A stretch of DNA of 18,612 nucleotides from Robiginitomaculum sp. (GCA_021647805.1 JAKITZ010000014.1:1-18612), one strand, 5' to 3'. Positions 7,301-14,782 are shown, counted from the stretch's first letter. Notes: generated by a model from the sequence alone, not told the origin. Program-made: numbers and translations.

Positions 7301-7366
7301 CAAAAAGTGGGAACGGAGCATAGTTAAGCAAAAGTGTACGCGGTTTTGTGGCAAGCAAATGCGATA
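7301..7366 (+). repeat. Dispersed palindromic repeat, copy 3
   Basis: A leading box CAAAAAGTGGGAAC (7301-7314) is followed by GAGCAT (7316-7321), AAGCAAAAGTGTACGCGG (7326-7343), TTTTGTGG and AGCAAATGCG ending near 7363. The order and wording match the minus-strand copy at 6109-6165 and the plus-strand copy at 14484-14527. Like the latter, it is preceded by a second CAAAAGTGGG-type box. It sits in the spacer between fliO and flgB, so it may separate or influence the two promoters. Confidence 0.6.
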
Positions 7367-7406
7367 CTAAAGATTGTTTTCTGTAAGTTGATGGATAGAC
7401 AAATGA

Positions 7407-7449
7407 TAATATATTCAAAACTTAAGGTTCGAGTGTTTTGAATATATTA
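7407..7449. promoter_or_regulatory. Perfect 15-bp inverted repeat upstream of flgB
   Basis: The left arm TAATATATTCAAAAC (7407-7421) and right arm GTTTTGAATATATTA (7435-7449) are perfect complements, separated by 13 bases. The right arm runs into TTAACCAT (7447-7454), a CtrA half-site-like octamer. The hairpin ends 52 bases before the flgB start codon, so it would lie in the promoter or 5' leader. The AT-rich stem and lack of a following U-tract argue against a terminator. It could be the operator of a dimeric repressor or an mRNA leader structure; the sequence alone does not decide. Confidence 0.6.
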
Positions 7450-7501
7450 ACCATAAATAGGCAAAACTGTCAGACGAACTAATGTTTATGGATGTTTTGG
7501 C

Positions 7502-7924
7502 ATGTCGATCGATCAAATTCCGGTGTTTTCTGTACTGCGTAGTACAATGCGTATGTTGACTGCAAGGCAAAAGGTCTTGGCGGAAAATATTGCCAATGCT
7601 GATACTCCGGGTTTTACTCCTAAAGACATTGATGAAAAAAGTTTTCATCGAATGCTAAATGCGACGCAAAGTTCGCGCAGTAGCAGAAGCAAAATGATTG
7701 TTACTGATTCGCGTCATTTTTCGGGATCAGGGGGAACTGGCGTCTCTAATGTAAAGTTAATAGAAACTCCGGGCAGAGAAACTACAATGAACGGTAATTC
7801 AGTTGTGCTAGAAGAACAGGTGTCAGAACTTGCGGCAACCAGAGCCAGATATGATGCGGCGATTGGCCTTTATCAGAAATCTTTGGGACTGATACGCATG
7901 GCAATAAAAACCCCAGGAAGATAG
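7502..7924 (+). CDS. flgB: Flagellar basal-body rod protein FlgB
   Basis: A 140-residue proximal rod protein. It starts with the rod-family N-terminal helix and motif (RMLTARQKVLAENIANADTPGFTPKDI), including the ANADTPGF signature shared by axial flagellar proteins. It ends with the FlgB-type C-terminal helix EEQVSELAATRARYDAAIGLYQKSLGLIRMAI. FlgB connects the MS-ring/FliE junction to the rod and is exported by the flagellar type III system. The ATG at 7502 fits the start of the family; the preceding ribosome binding site is weak. It is the first gene of flgB-flgC-fliE, downstream of the spacer with the CtrA-type sites and the inverted repeat. Confidence 0.96.
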   Translation: MSIDQIPVFSVLRSTMRMLTARQKVLAENIANADTPGFTPKDIDEKSFHRMLNATQSSRSSRSKMIVTDSRHFSGSGGTGVSNVKLIETPGRETTMNGNSVVLEEQVSELAATRARYDAAIGLYQKSLGLIRMAIKTPGR

Positions 7925-7967
7925 ACCAAGAAGATAAGTAAGAACGATAAATGATGAGGAATGACAA

Positions 7968-8381
7968 ATGAGTGATATCAATAAAGCCATGGCCATTGCA
8001 GCCGCTGGTATGCGGGCTCAATCTTCGCGGATGCGGATTATTTCGGAGAATGTAGCTAACGCTAATTCCACCGCTAAAGTTCCCGGCGGTGATCCTTATG
8101 CACGTAAAACTCCGGTATTTTCGTCCATTTTCGATAAAGAAGTCGGTGCAAGAATTGTACGTATGAGCAAGGCGGTCGAATCCGGCGCCGAATTTCGCAC
8201 CGTTTATGACCCTGACCATCCGGCGGCCAATGAACAGGGTTATGTAAAATACCCTAATGTTAACACCATGATTGAACTGATGGATATGCGCGAGGCTTCT
8301 AGGTCATTTGAGGCGAATTTGTCAGTGATAGAAAATTCACGGGCAATGTTGCAACGAACATTGGAGCTGTTGAAGCGCTGA
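7968..8381 (+). CDS. flgC: Flagellar basal-body rod protein FlgC
   Basis: A 137-residue proximal rod subunit. The N-terminal signature reads AAAGMRAQSSRMRIISENVA followed by NANSTAKVPGGDPYARK, and the C-terminal helix reads EASRSFEANLSVIENSRAML, ending RTLELLKR; both are diagnostic of FlgC. The middle PDHPAANEQGYVKYPNVN is the conserved FlgC segment just before the C-terminal helix. The ATG at 7968 follows a GAGGA-type ribosome binding site. It lies 43 bases after flgB and 50 before fliE, consistent with one operon. Length is normal for the family. Confidence 0.97.
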   Translation: MSDINKAMAIAAAGMRAQSSRMRIISENVANANSTAKVPGGDPYARKTPVFSSIFDKEVGARIVRMSKAVESGAEFRTVYDPDHPAANEQGYVKYPNVNTMIELMDMREASRSFEANLSVIENSRAMLQRTLELLKR

Positions 8382-8431
8382 TTCATTTGTTTGTTTAGAA
8401 AAAGCAAATTGATCCAAGAAGGAAACGAAAT

Positions 8432-8764
8432 ATGTCAATTACTGCATTACAAGCTTTAAACGCTTATACTCAGGCCGCCCAAACCGGCGGTGTCAGTGAT
8501 CCAAGCGGTGTAGCTGCTATTGGTGGTGGTGATAATGCCGCCAAAGGTTCAGACTTTGCCGAAATGATGAAAGATGCCATTGGCTCGGCCACTAATGCTT
8601 CGGTAGCATCTGAGAAGTTGACTATTGCTTCTAGCACCGGACAGGCAGAACTGGTTGATGTGGTAACCGCTATCTCAGCGGCAGAGATACAATTGCAAAC
8701 GGTTATTGCGGTGCGTGACGAAATGATCAAAGCCTATCAAAACATATTAAGAATGCCGATTTAA
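8432..8764 (+). CDS. fliE: Flagellar hook-basal body complex protein FliE
   Basis: A 110-residue FliE, the adaptor between the MS ring and the proximal rod and an early export substrate. The N-terminal part is flexible and rich in Gly, Ala and Ser. The conserved C-terminal half contains SDFAEMMKDAIGSA, then ASEKLTIASSTGQAELVDVV and AISAAEIQLQTVIAVRDEMI, closing with AYQNILRMPI, the standard FliE ending. The start at ATG 8432 is supported by AAGGAA ahead of it. It is the last flagellar gene here: fliQ, fliR and flhB are not downstream, since serS begins 97 bases later. Confidence 0.95.
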   Translation: MSITALQALNAYTQAAQTGGVSDPSGVAAIGGGDNAAKGSDFAEMMKDAIGSATNASVASEKLTIASSTGQAELVDVVTAISAAEIQLQTVIAVRDEMIKAYQNILRMPI

Positions 8765-8766
8765 TC

Positions 8767-8862
8767 TCAGTTTGTAGCTTTATGGTGAATTGATATCTGG
8801 ACAAGCGTCAGCGCCAAAAGTAAACCGGCCAGTATAAATAAGTTGTAATGAGCTGGTTCCAT
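8767..8862 (-). CDS. Possible 31-residue single-membrane microprotein (weak)
   Basis: In the fliE-serS gap the minus strand reads ATG (8862-8860) through TGA (8769-8767) for a 31-residue peptide beginning MEPAHYNLFILAGLLLALTL and ending in a short polar tail with HHKATN. It looks like a single membrane helix with charged ends. It shares two bases with the serS start codon on the other strand. Against it: no ribosome binding site is visible upstream and short hydrophobic frames arise easily by chance. It is recorded as a candidate only. Confidence 0.15.
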   Translation of the reverse strand: MEPAHYNLFILAGLLLALTLVQISIHHKATN

Positions 8863-10135
8863 GCATGATATAAAATATATACGTCAAAACCCTGAAGTGT
8901 TTGACGAGCAGATGAAACGTCGCGGGCTAGAGGCGCAATCGCCTAAAGTTTTGCAATTAGATGCGGCTAGGCGCGAGGCAATCGCTGCCAAGCAAGAAAC
9001 AGAGACCACCAAAAACACAGCTTCGAAACAAATAGGCGCGGCCAAAGCTCGTGGTGATGAAGCTGAATTTGAACGGCTTCGGGCGCAGGTGGCTGAACTC
9101 AAATCGACTGAAAAAGGTCTTGATGAAGCAGCTAATAAGGCTGATCAGGAATTGGATGATTTTCTATTATCTTTGCCAAATATTATGTTTGCTGATGTGC
9201 CAGAAGGCGACGACGAAGCAGCAAATGTCGAATTGCGTAAAATTGGTGAACCGGTGCAACTGGATTTCACAGTCAAAGATCATACTGAATTAGGCGAGAG
9301 TTTGGGGTTGCTGGATTTTGAAGCGGCGGCGAAAATCTCTGGATCGCGGTTTGCTTTTCTAAAAGGTGATTTGGCGAGACTTGAGCGGGCATTGGCTAAT
9401 TTCATGCTTGATGTGCAAACGCAAGAGAACGGTTTTACCGAAATTGCACCGCCTTTGCTGGTGCGTGGCAATGCCTTGATTGGCACAAATCAATTGCCAA
9501 AATTTGAAGAGGATCAGTTCAAGACGACTACTGACCATTATCTAATCCCGACCGCCGAAGTGCCGCTGACCAATTTAGCGCGTGAGGCCATTCATGACGA
9601 AGCTGGCCTGCCGCATCGTTATTGCGCATATACCCCGTGTTTTCGTTCCGAAGCTGGATCGGCGGGCAAAGATACCCGTGGACTCATTCGTATGCACCAG
9701 TTCATGAAAGTTGAAATGGTGACAATTTGTGCGTCAGAACAATCGCTTAACGAACACGAGCGCATGACAAAAGCCGCCGAAAGCATATTGCAAAAGCTTG
9801 AACTGCCATATCGGGTAATGTTGCTTTGTAGTGGTGATACCGGCTTTGGCGCCAAGAGAACTTATGATCTTGAGGTTTGGCTACCAAGTCAAAACTGTTA
9901 CCGTGAGATCAGCTCAATATCAAATTGCGGTGATTTTCAGGCCAGAAGAATGAACGCTAGATGCCGCGTACAAGGGGAGAAACAAATTCGTTACTTACAC
10001 ACTTTGAATGGCTCTGGTATTGCTGTTGGGCGGGCTTTGTTGGCGGTGATGGAAAATTATCAACGCGAAGACGGAACAATTGAAGTTCCACAAGTTTTAC
10101 GACCCTTTATGGGCGGGCAAGAGGTGATCGGCTGA
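8861..10135 (+). CDS. serS: Seryl-tRNA synthetase
   Basis: A 424-residue class II aminoacyl-tRNA synthetase that charges tRNA-Ser (and tRNA-Sec where present) in the cytoplasm. It has the N-terminal tRNA-binding coiled coil (about 1-110, from MHDIKYIRQNPEVFDEQMKR). The catalytic core contains motif 2, FRSEAGSAGKDTRGLIRMHQ (from F261), and motif 3, GSGIAVGRALLAVMENYQ (from G384). The TAEVPLTNLAREAI serine-binding segment is also present. Length and both ends match bacterial SerRS. The stop overlaps the surE start by one base (TGATG), so the two are translationally coupled. The order serS-surE-pcm-NlpD-like is common in alphaproteobacteria, often preceded by the tat genes, which are absent here. 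Confidence 0.98.
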   Translation: MHDIKYIRQNPEVFDEQMKRRGLEAQSPKVLQLDAARREAIAAKQETETTKNTASKQIGAAKARGDEAEFERLRAQVAELKSTEKGLDEAANKADQELDDFLLSLPNIMFADVPEGDDEAANVELRKIGEPVQLDFTVKDHTELGESLGLLDFEAAAKISGSRFAFLKGDLARLERALANFMLDVQTQENGFTEIAPPLLVRGNALIGTNQLPKFEEDQFKTTTDHYLIPTAEVPLTNLAREAIHDEAGLPHRYCAYTPCFRSEAGSAGKDTRGLIRMHQFMKVEMVTICASEQSLNEHERMTKAAESILQKLELPYRVMLLCSGDTGFGAKRTYDLEVWLPSQNCYREISSISNCGDFQARRMNARCRVQGEKQIRYLHTLNGSGIAVGRALLAVMENYQREDGTIEVPQVLRPFMGGQEVIG

Positions 10136-10914
10136 TGTTACCTGAAAACCCTAGAATATTGCTTTGTAATGATGATGGTATTGATGCGCCGGGTTTATTG
10201 TTGCTGGAACGTGTTGCCAAGCATTTCTCTGATGACATCTGGGTGGTGGCTCCGGCGTTTGAGCAATCAGCTGCCTCGCGGGCGCTTTCAATTCGTGATC
10301 CGTTGCGGATTGATCGCCGTGATGAGCGCCATATCGCGGTTTATGGAACTCCGACCGATAGTGTGATGATGGGGGTGTTGGAGCTGGTAACTGGTAAACG
10401 CCCTGATCTGATTTTGTCGGGAGTTAACAAGGGTCAAAATCTGGCTGAACATGTTACGTTATCGGGAACTATTGCTGCGGCGATACAGGGCATGGAGATG
10501 GGAATCCCATCAGTTGCTTTATCGCAAGCCTATCCATTTACCGAAGACAGTGTCATTCATTGGGAAACCGCTGAATATCATGCTGTTCCGGTGCTAAAGA
10601 AGCTGTTTGCTGCTAAATGGCCAAAAGACGTGTTGATCAATGTAAATTTTCCAAATTGCAAGCCTGAGGACGTGGTGGAAACTCAACTGACCAGAATTGG
10701 CCGCCGCGATGCCGATCTGATTGAAATTCATAAACGCAAAGACCCCGGTGGCCGCGAATATCACTGGTTGGGGTTTAATGGTCGTTTATCTACTCCGCCG
10801 CAAGGTACTGATTTACATGCGATTTATCAGAACCGGATTTCAATTTCCCCTTTGCACATGGATCTTACCCATTATAAGACAATGGCTGATCTTGATGCAG
10901 CTTTTAATGGCTAA
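10135..10914 (+). CDS. surE: 5'/3'-nucleotidase SurE
   Basis: A 259-residue metal-dependent nucleoside monophosphate phosphatase of the SurE family. Visible metal-site residues are D13 and D14 in LLCNDDGIDAPG, S45 in PAFEQSAASRALS, and N98 in LSGVNKGQN. The TPTDSVMMG and HVTLSGTIAAAIQGM segments are also characteristic. SurE dephosphorylates 5' and 3' nucleotides and short polyphosphate and is linked to stationary-phase survival. It starts at the TGATG overlap with serS and its end overlaps the pcm start by eight bases, so it is the middle of a tightly packed operon. Pairing with pcm is long established in bacteria. Confidence 0.97.
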   Translation: MLPENPRILLCNDDGIDAPGLLLLERVAKHFSDDIWVVAPAFEQSAASRALSIRDPLRIDRRDERHIAVYGTPTDSVMMGVLELVTGKRPDLILSGVNKGQNLAEHVTLSGTIAAAIQGMEMGIPSVALSQAYPFTEDSVIHWETAEYHAVPVLKKLFAAKWPKDVLINVNFPNCKPEDVVETQLTRIGRRDADLIEIHKRKDPGGREYHWLGFNGRLSTPPQGTDLHAIYQNRISISPLHMDLTHYKTMADLDAAFNG

Positions 10915-11548
10915 GGTAAATCTAAAGACAGTAGAGCTGATACTGGCTTTGCGCGGCAGTGGCATTAGTGATCATGGTGTGCTTTCGGCCATAGAGACCA
11001 CCCCGCGTGAGTTGTTTGTAAGCCCAGAGTTCAGCGATCAGGCTTGGGAAGATAGGGCGCTGCCTATTGCTTGTGGCCAGACAATTTCCCAGCCAATGGT
11101 GGTCGGGCAAATGACCGAGGCCTTGTGTCTGACTGGTCGCGAGAAGGTGTTGGAGGTCGGTACCGGTTCTGGTTATCAGTGCGCTATTCTATCGAAACTA
11201 GCGCGTAGAGTTTACACAATAGAGCGATACCGGACTTTGTTAGAGGAAGCCAAGCGCCGGTTTTCGGCACTAAAGCTTCGCAATATTGTACCTAGGCTAG
11301 GCGATGGTGGGCAAGGTTGGCCGGAACAGGACAGCTTTGACCGGATTATCATGACTGCTGCGGCTGAGAAACCACCACCAGCATTATTGGCGCAATTACG
11401 TGATCATGGCTTGATGGTGGCTCCGATCGGTAGCTCGGGGCGGCAAAAGTTAACGGTTTATCGGCGTGATGGTGATGTGTTTCACGAGCACACACTAGAT
11501 AAAGTCCGGTTTGTGCCATTATTGCCGGGTATCGCCCGCACGTTGTGA
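10907..11548 (+). CDS. pcm: Protein-L-isoaspartate O-methyltransferase
   Basis: A 213-residue SAM-dependent methyltransferase that methylates L-isoaspartyl residues to start repair of aged proteins. Recognisable parts are the substrate-site motif GQTISQP with T59 and S61, and the SAM-binding motif I EVGTGSGYQ (from E83). The post-motif acidic residue in VYTIERYRTLLEEAK and the DRIIMTAAAEKPPPALLAQL stretch fit as well. I chose ATG 10907, which overlaps surE by eight bases and gives the usual length; ATG 10895 would add four residues. The frame is open back to 10721, but that region is surE in another frame and gives non-family sequence. It lies 60 bases before the NlpD-like gene. Confidence 0.95.
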   Translation: MAKVNLKTVELILALRGSGISDHGVLSAIETTPRELFVSPEFSDQAWEDRALPIACGQTISQPMVVGQMTEALCLTGREKVLEVGTGSGYQCAILSKLARRVYTIERYRTLLEEAKRRFSALKLRNIVPRLGDGGQGWPEQDSFDRIIMTAAAEKPPPALLAQLRDHGLMVAPIGSSGRQKLTVYRRDGDVFHEHTLDKVRFVPLLPGIARTL

Positions 11549-11608
11549 AATTCATGTTAAGCGGTTTTGGGAAACATTGATTAACCAGTTTCGGTCAAGA
11601 TCATAATT

Positions 11609-12853
11609 ATGATTCGATTTATATATATTGCACCGGCGTTATTGTTGTTTGTCTCTTGCATGGCGGGTGGCGGGCCTGCGCCTGTTGAATTCAAGGGCGC
11701 TAATCCTCAAAGTGCCGAGCAATACCAAAAAGCTGTCACGCCGATGGATTTACCCATTGCATCTGAACCGCAACCAGAAATGGCTGTTACCGAAACGCCA
11801 GCTCCAACAATCCCTGTGGACAGTGAAGCATTAAGCGAAGCCGATGAGCTGGATATGCTGGACGTAGAGCCGCAATCTACACAGCCAACTGAAAACACTT
11901 TGGCAGAGGTCGACTTACAGCCAGATGTAAATGATGCCCCGCCGGAATTTGTTAGCGATACGCAAGTTCAGCCAATCCAGCCAGAACAGGCAACTGGATA
12001 TTTCGAACAAGAGATAGTGTTAACCCGTGATCGACCGGGCAGCATTAAGGTTCAAACTAATGATACCTTATTTAGTCTATCAGAGAAATACCAAGTAGCC
12101 TTGCAGCCGTTGATTGATCTTAATAATTTACGTGAACCGTATGCTTTGAACAAAGGTCAGACGCTAAAACTGCCGCCGCCACTGCATTATAAAGTTCTAA
12201 AAGGTGATACGCTTTATTCGATTGCTAGGCGTTATAATATCCATTTTTCGTCCTTGGCCAGTATTAACGGTATTGATGCGCCATTTATCATCTCGCCTAG
12301 TTCAATCCTAGTATTACCGGCATTGGCTCGTGATAATGGTGGGCAATGGAAAGCCGCCGAGGTGTATGAAGAACCGGTTGCAAGTAAACCACAGCCATCT
12401 ACCAGCGGTAAACCTGTAACCAAGCCAACAGCAAAGCCTAGGCCAAAACCAAGAGCGGTGAAACCTGCGGCGACATCAACATTCATCTGGCCAATAAAGG
12501 GCAAAATTATCTCCCACTTTGGCGGCAAAGCTGGCGGCATGCGTAATGATGGTATTAATATTGCCGCCGAAGCCAAAGCGGAAATTGTCGCAGCTGGTGC
12601 CGGAACGGTTATTTACTCTGGTGCAGAATTGAAGAATTTTGGCCGGTTGATTTTGATTCGTCATAATAATGGTTGGGTAACGGCCTATGCGCATAATTCG
12701 GTCAGCAAAGTTCTAGAAGGCGCGGTAGTTACTAGCGGGCAGGTAATTGCACTGGCCGGGTCATCAGGGTCAGTTGCTGTGCCGCAATTGCATTTTGAAA
12801 CCCGCAAAGGCGTTAAACCGGTAAATCCATTAAAATATCTGCCAAAGATTTGA
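11609..12853 (+). CDS. NlpD/DipM-like LysM-M23 protein with degenerate metal site
   Basis: A 414-residue envelope protein. The N-terminus is a signal peptide ending LLFVSC, so C17 is a plausible lipid-attachment cysteine, though F at -3 is a weak lipobox. It continues with a Pro/Glu/Gln-rich region (about 20-140), two LysM peptidoglycan-binding modules (about 144-190 and 193-238), a Pro/Lys linker (about 250-290) and a LytM/M23 domain (about 292-410). Active M23 enzymes use H-x3-D and H-x-H zinc ligands. Here the first pair is N313/N317 and the first His of H-x-H is Q393, while H362 and H395 remain. It is therefore probably not a hydrolase but an activator of cell-separating amidases, as NlpD and EnvC are. 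The location after pcm matches the classic pcm-nlpD order. Confidence 0.88.
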   Translation: MIRFIYIAPALLLFVSCMAGGGPAPVEFKGANPQSAEQYQKAVTPMDLPIASEPQPEMAVTETPAPTIPVDSEALSEADELDMLDVEPQSTQPTENTLAEVDLQPDVNDAPPEFVSDTQVQPIQPEQATGYFEQEIVLTRDRPGSIKVQTNDTLFSLSEKYQVALQPLIDLNNLREPYALNKGQTLKLPPPLHYKVLKGDTLYSIARRYNIHFSSLASINGIDAPFIISPSSILVLPALARDNGGQWKAAEVYEEPVASKPQPSTSGKPVTKPTAKPRPKPRAVKPAATSTFIWPIKGKIISHFGGKAGGMRNDGINIAAEAKAEIVAAGAGTVIYSGAELKNFGRLILIRHNNGWVTAYAHNSVSKVLEGAVVTSGQVIALAGSSGSVAVPQLHFETRKGVKPVNPLKYLPKI

Positions 12854-12958
12854 GAAACTTTACTTTTATTGTCTAGCTTTTGGCCGTAACTAAATTTTTC
12901 CCACACTGCGCCCCTTTCCCTTTTGTTTGCTTTGCGTTACACCGCATTCGCAAGAGAT

Positions 12959-12965
12959 AAGGAGG
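12959..12965 (+). promoter_or_regulatory. Strong ribosome binding site of guaB
   Basis: AAGGAGG is a full Shine-Dalgarno match placed five bases before ATG 12971. It fixes the guaB start against longer in-frame readings and is the strongest such site in the window, consistent with high expression. Confidence 0.85.
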
Positions 12966-12970
12966 ATCTG

Positions 12971-14434
12971 ATGAAGTACCGTGAAGGCATAACGTTTGAC
13001 GACGTTCTCTTGCAGCCCGCTGCTTCTAGCGTGTTGCCAGCGGATGCGAACCTAGCTACCAAGCTAACCAATGATATATCGCTAAAGGCGCCGTTATTAT
13101 CGGCGGCTATGGATACAGTGACCGAGGCAAAACTGGCTATTGCCATGGCGCAAATTGGCGGTATCGGGATTATTCACCGCAATATGAGTGCGGCAGAACA
13201 AGCCGACGAAGTGCGCAAAGTTAAACGCTATGAAAGCGGCATGGTGATCAATCCGGTGACTATTCACCCCAGCGCAACATTGGGCGAGTTAAAGGCTTTG
13301 ACCTCGCAATACCAAATTTCCGGCATTCCGGTAATTGATCCAGATAATCAAAACCTAGTCGGAATTATCACCAATCGCGACGTGCGTTTTGCCGAAGACA
13401 TGAATGAAACCGTTGCCAATTTAATGACGAAAGAACTGGTAACTATTGGCGAAGGAGCAAGCCCGCAACAAGCCAAGTCATTACTGCACAAGCATCGGAT
13501 CGAGCGGTTGTTGGTAGTCGATAATGATGGTCGTTGTACTGGCTTAATTACGGTAAAAGATTTTGAAAAAGCTCATGCCTCTCCTGATGCTGCCAAAGAT
13601 AGTCATGGCAGATTGTTAGTCGGTGCCGCAAGCACCGTAGGCGATGCTGGCTTTGAGCGGGCAATGGCTTTAATCGATGCCGGTGTTGATACCATTGTCA
13701 TTGATACCGCGCACGGAGCCAGCCAAGCAGTGCCGCAGCAGGTCAGCCGATTGCGCCGCGAGAGCAATAAAACGCAAATAATCGCCGGAAATGTCGCGAC
13801 TTATGATGCTACACGGGCGTTAATTGATGCCGGTGCCGATGCAGTAAAGGTTGGCATTGGCCCTGGTTCAATTTGCACCACGCGGATTGTTGCCGGTGTC
13901 GGCGTTCCGCAATTAACCGCAATCATTGATGCAGTTCGTGCGGCCAAGGACAGTGGCACGCCGATCATTGCCGATGGCGGGATCAAGTATTCCGGTGATA
14001 TGGCCAAAGCTCTGGCAGCGGGTGCTTCAACGGTTATGATCGGCTCTATGTTGGCCGGAGCCGAAGAAACTCCGGGCGAAGTGTTCCTATACAAAGGTCG
14101 TTCGTACAAATCATATCGTGGCATGGGATCAGTTGGCGCAATGGCGCAAGGCTCCGCCGATCGTTATTTCCAAAAAGAAGTAAGTGATACCATGAAACTG
14201 GTTCCCGAAGGCATTGAGGGTCAAACCCCTTTTAAAGGCCCGGTTGCGCCGATCTTGCACCAGATGCTCGGCGGCTTACGGGCGGCGATGGGTTATACGG
14301 GATCTGCAAACTTAACCGAGTTCGTAAAACGGGCGGAGTTTATTAAGATAACCGGCGCTGGCCTGCGCGAAAGCCATGTACATGACGTTACCATGACCAG
14401 AGAAGCCCCTAATTACTCATCACCGGGTGGCTGA
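12971..14434 (+). CDS. guaB: Inosine-5'-monophosphate dehydrogenase
   Basis: A 487-residue IMP dehydrogenase, which oxidises IMP to XMP with NAD, the committed step to guanine nucleotides. The TIM-barrel catalytic domain is interrupted by a pair of CBS domains (about 93-205, with YQISGIPVIDPDNQNLVGII and HKHRIERLLVVDNDGRCTGL). The catalytic loop GPGSICTTRIVAG has C302, followed by ADGGIKYSGD and the mobile-flap region with GMGSVGAM. The start at ATG 12971 is decided by a perfect AAGGAGG at 12959-12965 and by the family N-terminus MKYREGITFDDVLL; the frame is open to 12923 but that extension is not family-like. It appears to stand alone, since guaA does not follow. Confidence 0.98.
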   Translation: MKYREGITFDDVLLQPAASSVLPADANLATKLTNDISLKAPLLSAAMDTVTEAKLAIAMAQIGGIGIIHRNMSAAEQADEVRKVKRYESGMVINPVTIHPSATLGELKALTSQYQISGIPVIDPDNQNLVGIITNRDVRFAEDMNETVANLMTKELVTIGEGASPQQAKSLLHKHRIERLLVVDNDGRCTGLITVKDFEKAHASPDAAKDSHGRLLVGAASTVGDAGFERAMALIDAGVDTIVIDTAHGASQAVPQQVSRLRRESNKTQIIAGNVATYDATRALIDAGADAVKVGIGPGSICTTRIVAGVGVPQLTAIIDAVRAAKDSGTPIIADGGIKYSGDMAKALAAGASTVMIGSMLAGAEETPGEVFLYKGRSYKSYRGMGSVGAMAQGSADRYFQKEVSDTMKLVPEGIEGQTPFKGPVAPILHQMLGGLRAAMGYTGSANLTEFVKRAEFIKITGAGLRESHVHDVTMTREAPNYSSPGG

Positions 14435-14443
14435 ATAATCCTC

Positions 14444-14527
14444 AGCAAAAGTGGGAAGCTTTTAGCTTGCCCTACCGCAATGCTAGAGCTTGCTACTTGA
14501 GGGCGGGTTTTGTGGTGAGCAAATACG
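14444..14527 (+). repeat. Dispersed palindromic repeat, copy 4
   Basis: A leading AGCAAAAGTGGG box (14444-14455) precedes a short AAGCTTTTAGCTT palindrome. The main copy follows: TAGAGC (14484-14489), TTGCTA, then GGGCGGGTTTTGTGG and GAGCAAATACG ending at 14527. The order matches the copies at 6109-6165 (minus) and 7316-7366 (plus), with some decay of the central AAAAGTG block. It starts ten bases after the guaB stop. Confidence 0.5.
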
Positions 14528-14544
14528 TTGAAAATATCACCAAT

Positions 14545-14702
14545 CGTCACTCCGGGCTTGATCCGGAGGCCAGCCTTGCAGTTTCTACACCAAGGTTGGT
14601 TGATCGTTTTCCTCCATTGCCCCTCGCATCACCTACAAGGATGGATCCCGTGTCCGTCCTCAAGTAGCGAAGCGATAGGACATCAAAAGGCACGGGATGA
14701 CG
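14545..14702. repeat. Composite intergenic inverted repeat (CGTCA...TGACG ends)
   Basis: The outer ends CGTCA (14545-14549) and TGACG (14698-14702) are complementary. Inside lie two hairpins: CTCCGG/CCGGAG (14550-14555 and 14563-14568) and ATCCCGTG/CACGGGAT (14645-14652 and 14691-14698). The left module reads like the common alphaproteobacterial intergenic repeat of the form CGTCA-TCCGGGCTTGATCCGG; the right module is its inverted partner with TGGATCCCG. No gene is supported between guaB and the isomerase gene; the rest of the gap, 14703-14782, shows nothing recognisable. Confidence 0.65.
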
Positions 14703-14782
14703 AAAATGGTGGGGTCAGGACACTTCATCAATGCTCAAGCATTGAATATCTTGCATTTCCAATAGAATGAATCAGAAATGCT

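Noticed and set aside
5749..7396. Exact 14-base inverted match GTAAGTTGATGGAT at 5749-5762 (minus) and 7383-7396 (plus)
   Set aside because: In a window of this size about one such match is expected by chance across both strands, and AT bias raises that. The shared location in gene leaders is suggestive but not enough.
10721..10906. Long N-terminal extension of the isoaspartate methyltransferase
   Set aside because: This stretch is the 3' end of surE in another frame; the methyltransferase family begins near 10907.
11557..11586. TTAA and TTAACC pair ahead of the NlpD-like gene as a CtrA site
   Set aside because: The spacing is far from seven bases; only a half-site is present.
12232..12576. 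Antisense frame of 114 codons within the NlpD-like gene, and similar minus-strand frames within guaB (13801-14124)
   Set aside because: They lie wholly inside well-supported genes, have no ribosome binding sites and read as shadow sequence.
12923..12970. Longer guaB reading beginning at 12923
   Set aside because: The family N-terminus and the perfect AAGGAGG at 12959-12965 both place the start at 12971.
14467..14770. Two overlapping plus-strand frames downstream of guaB
   Set aside because: Both run through dispersed repeats and are explained by them; no protein-like features.
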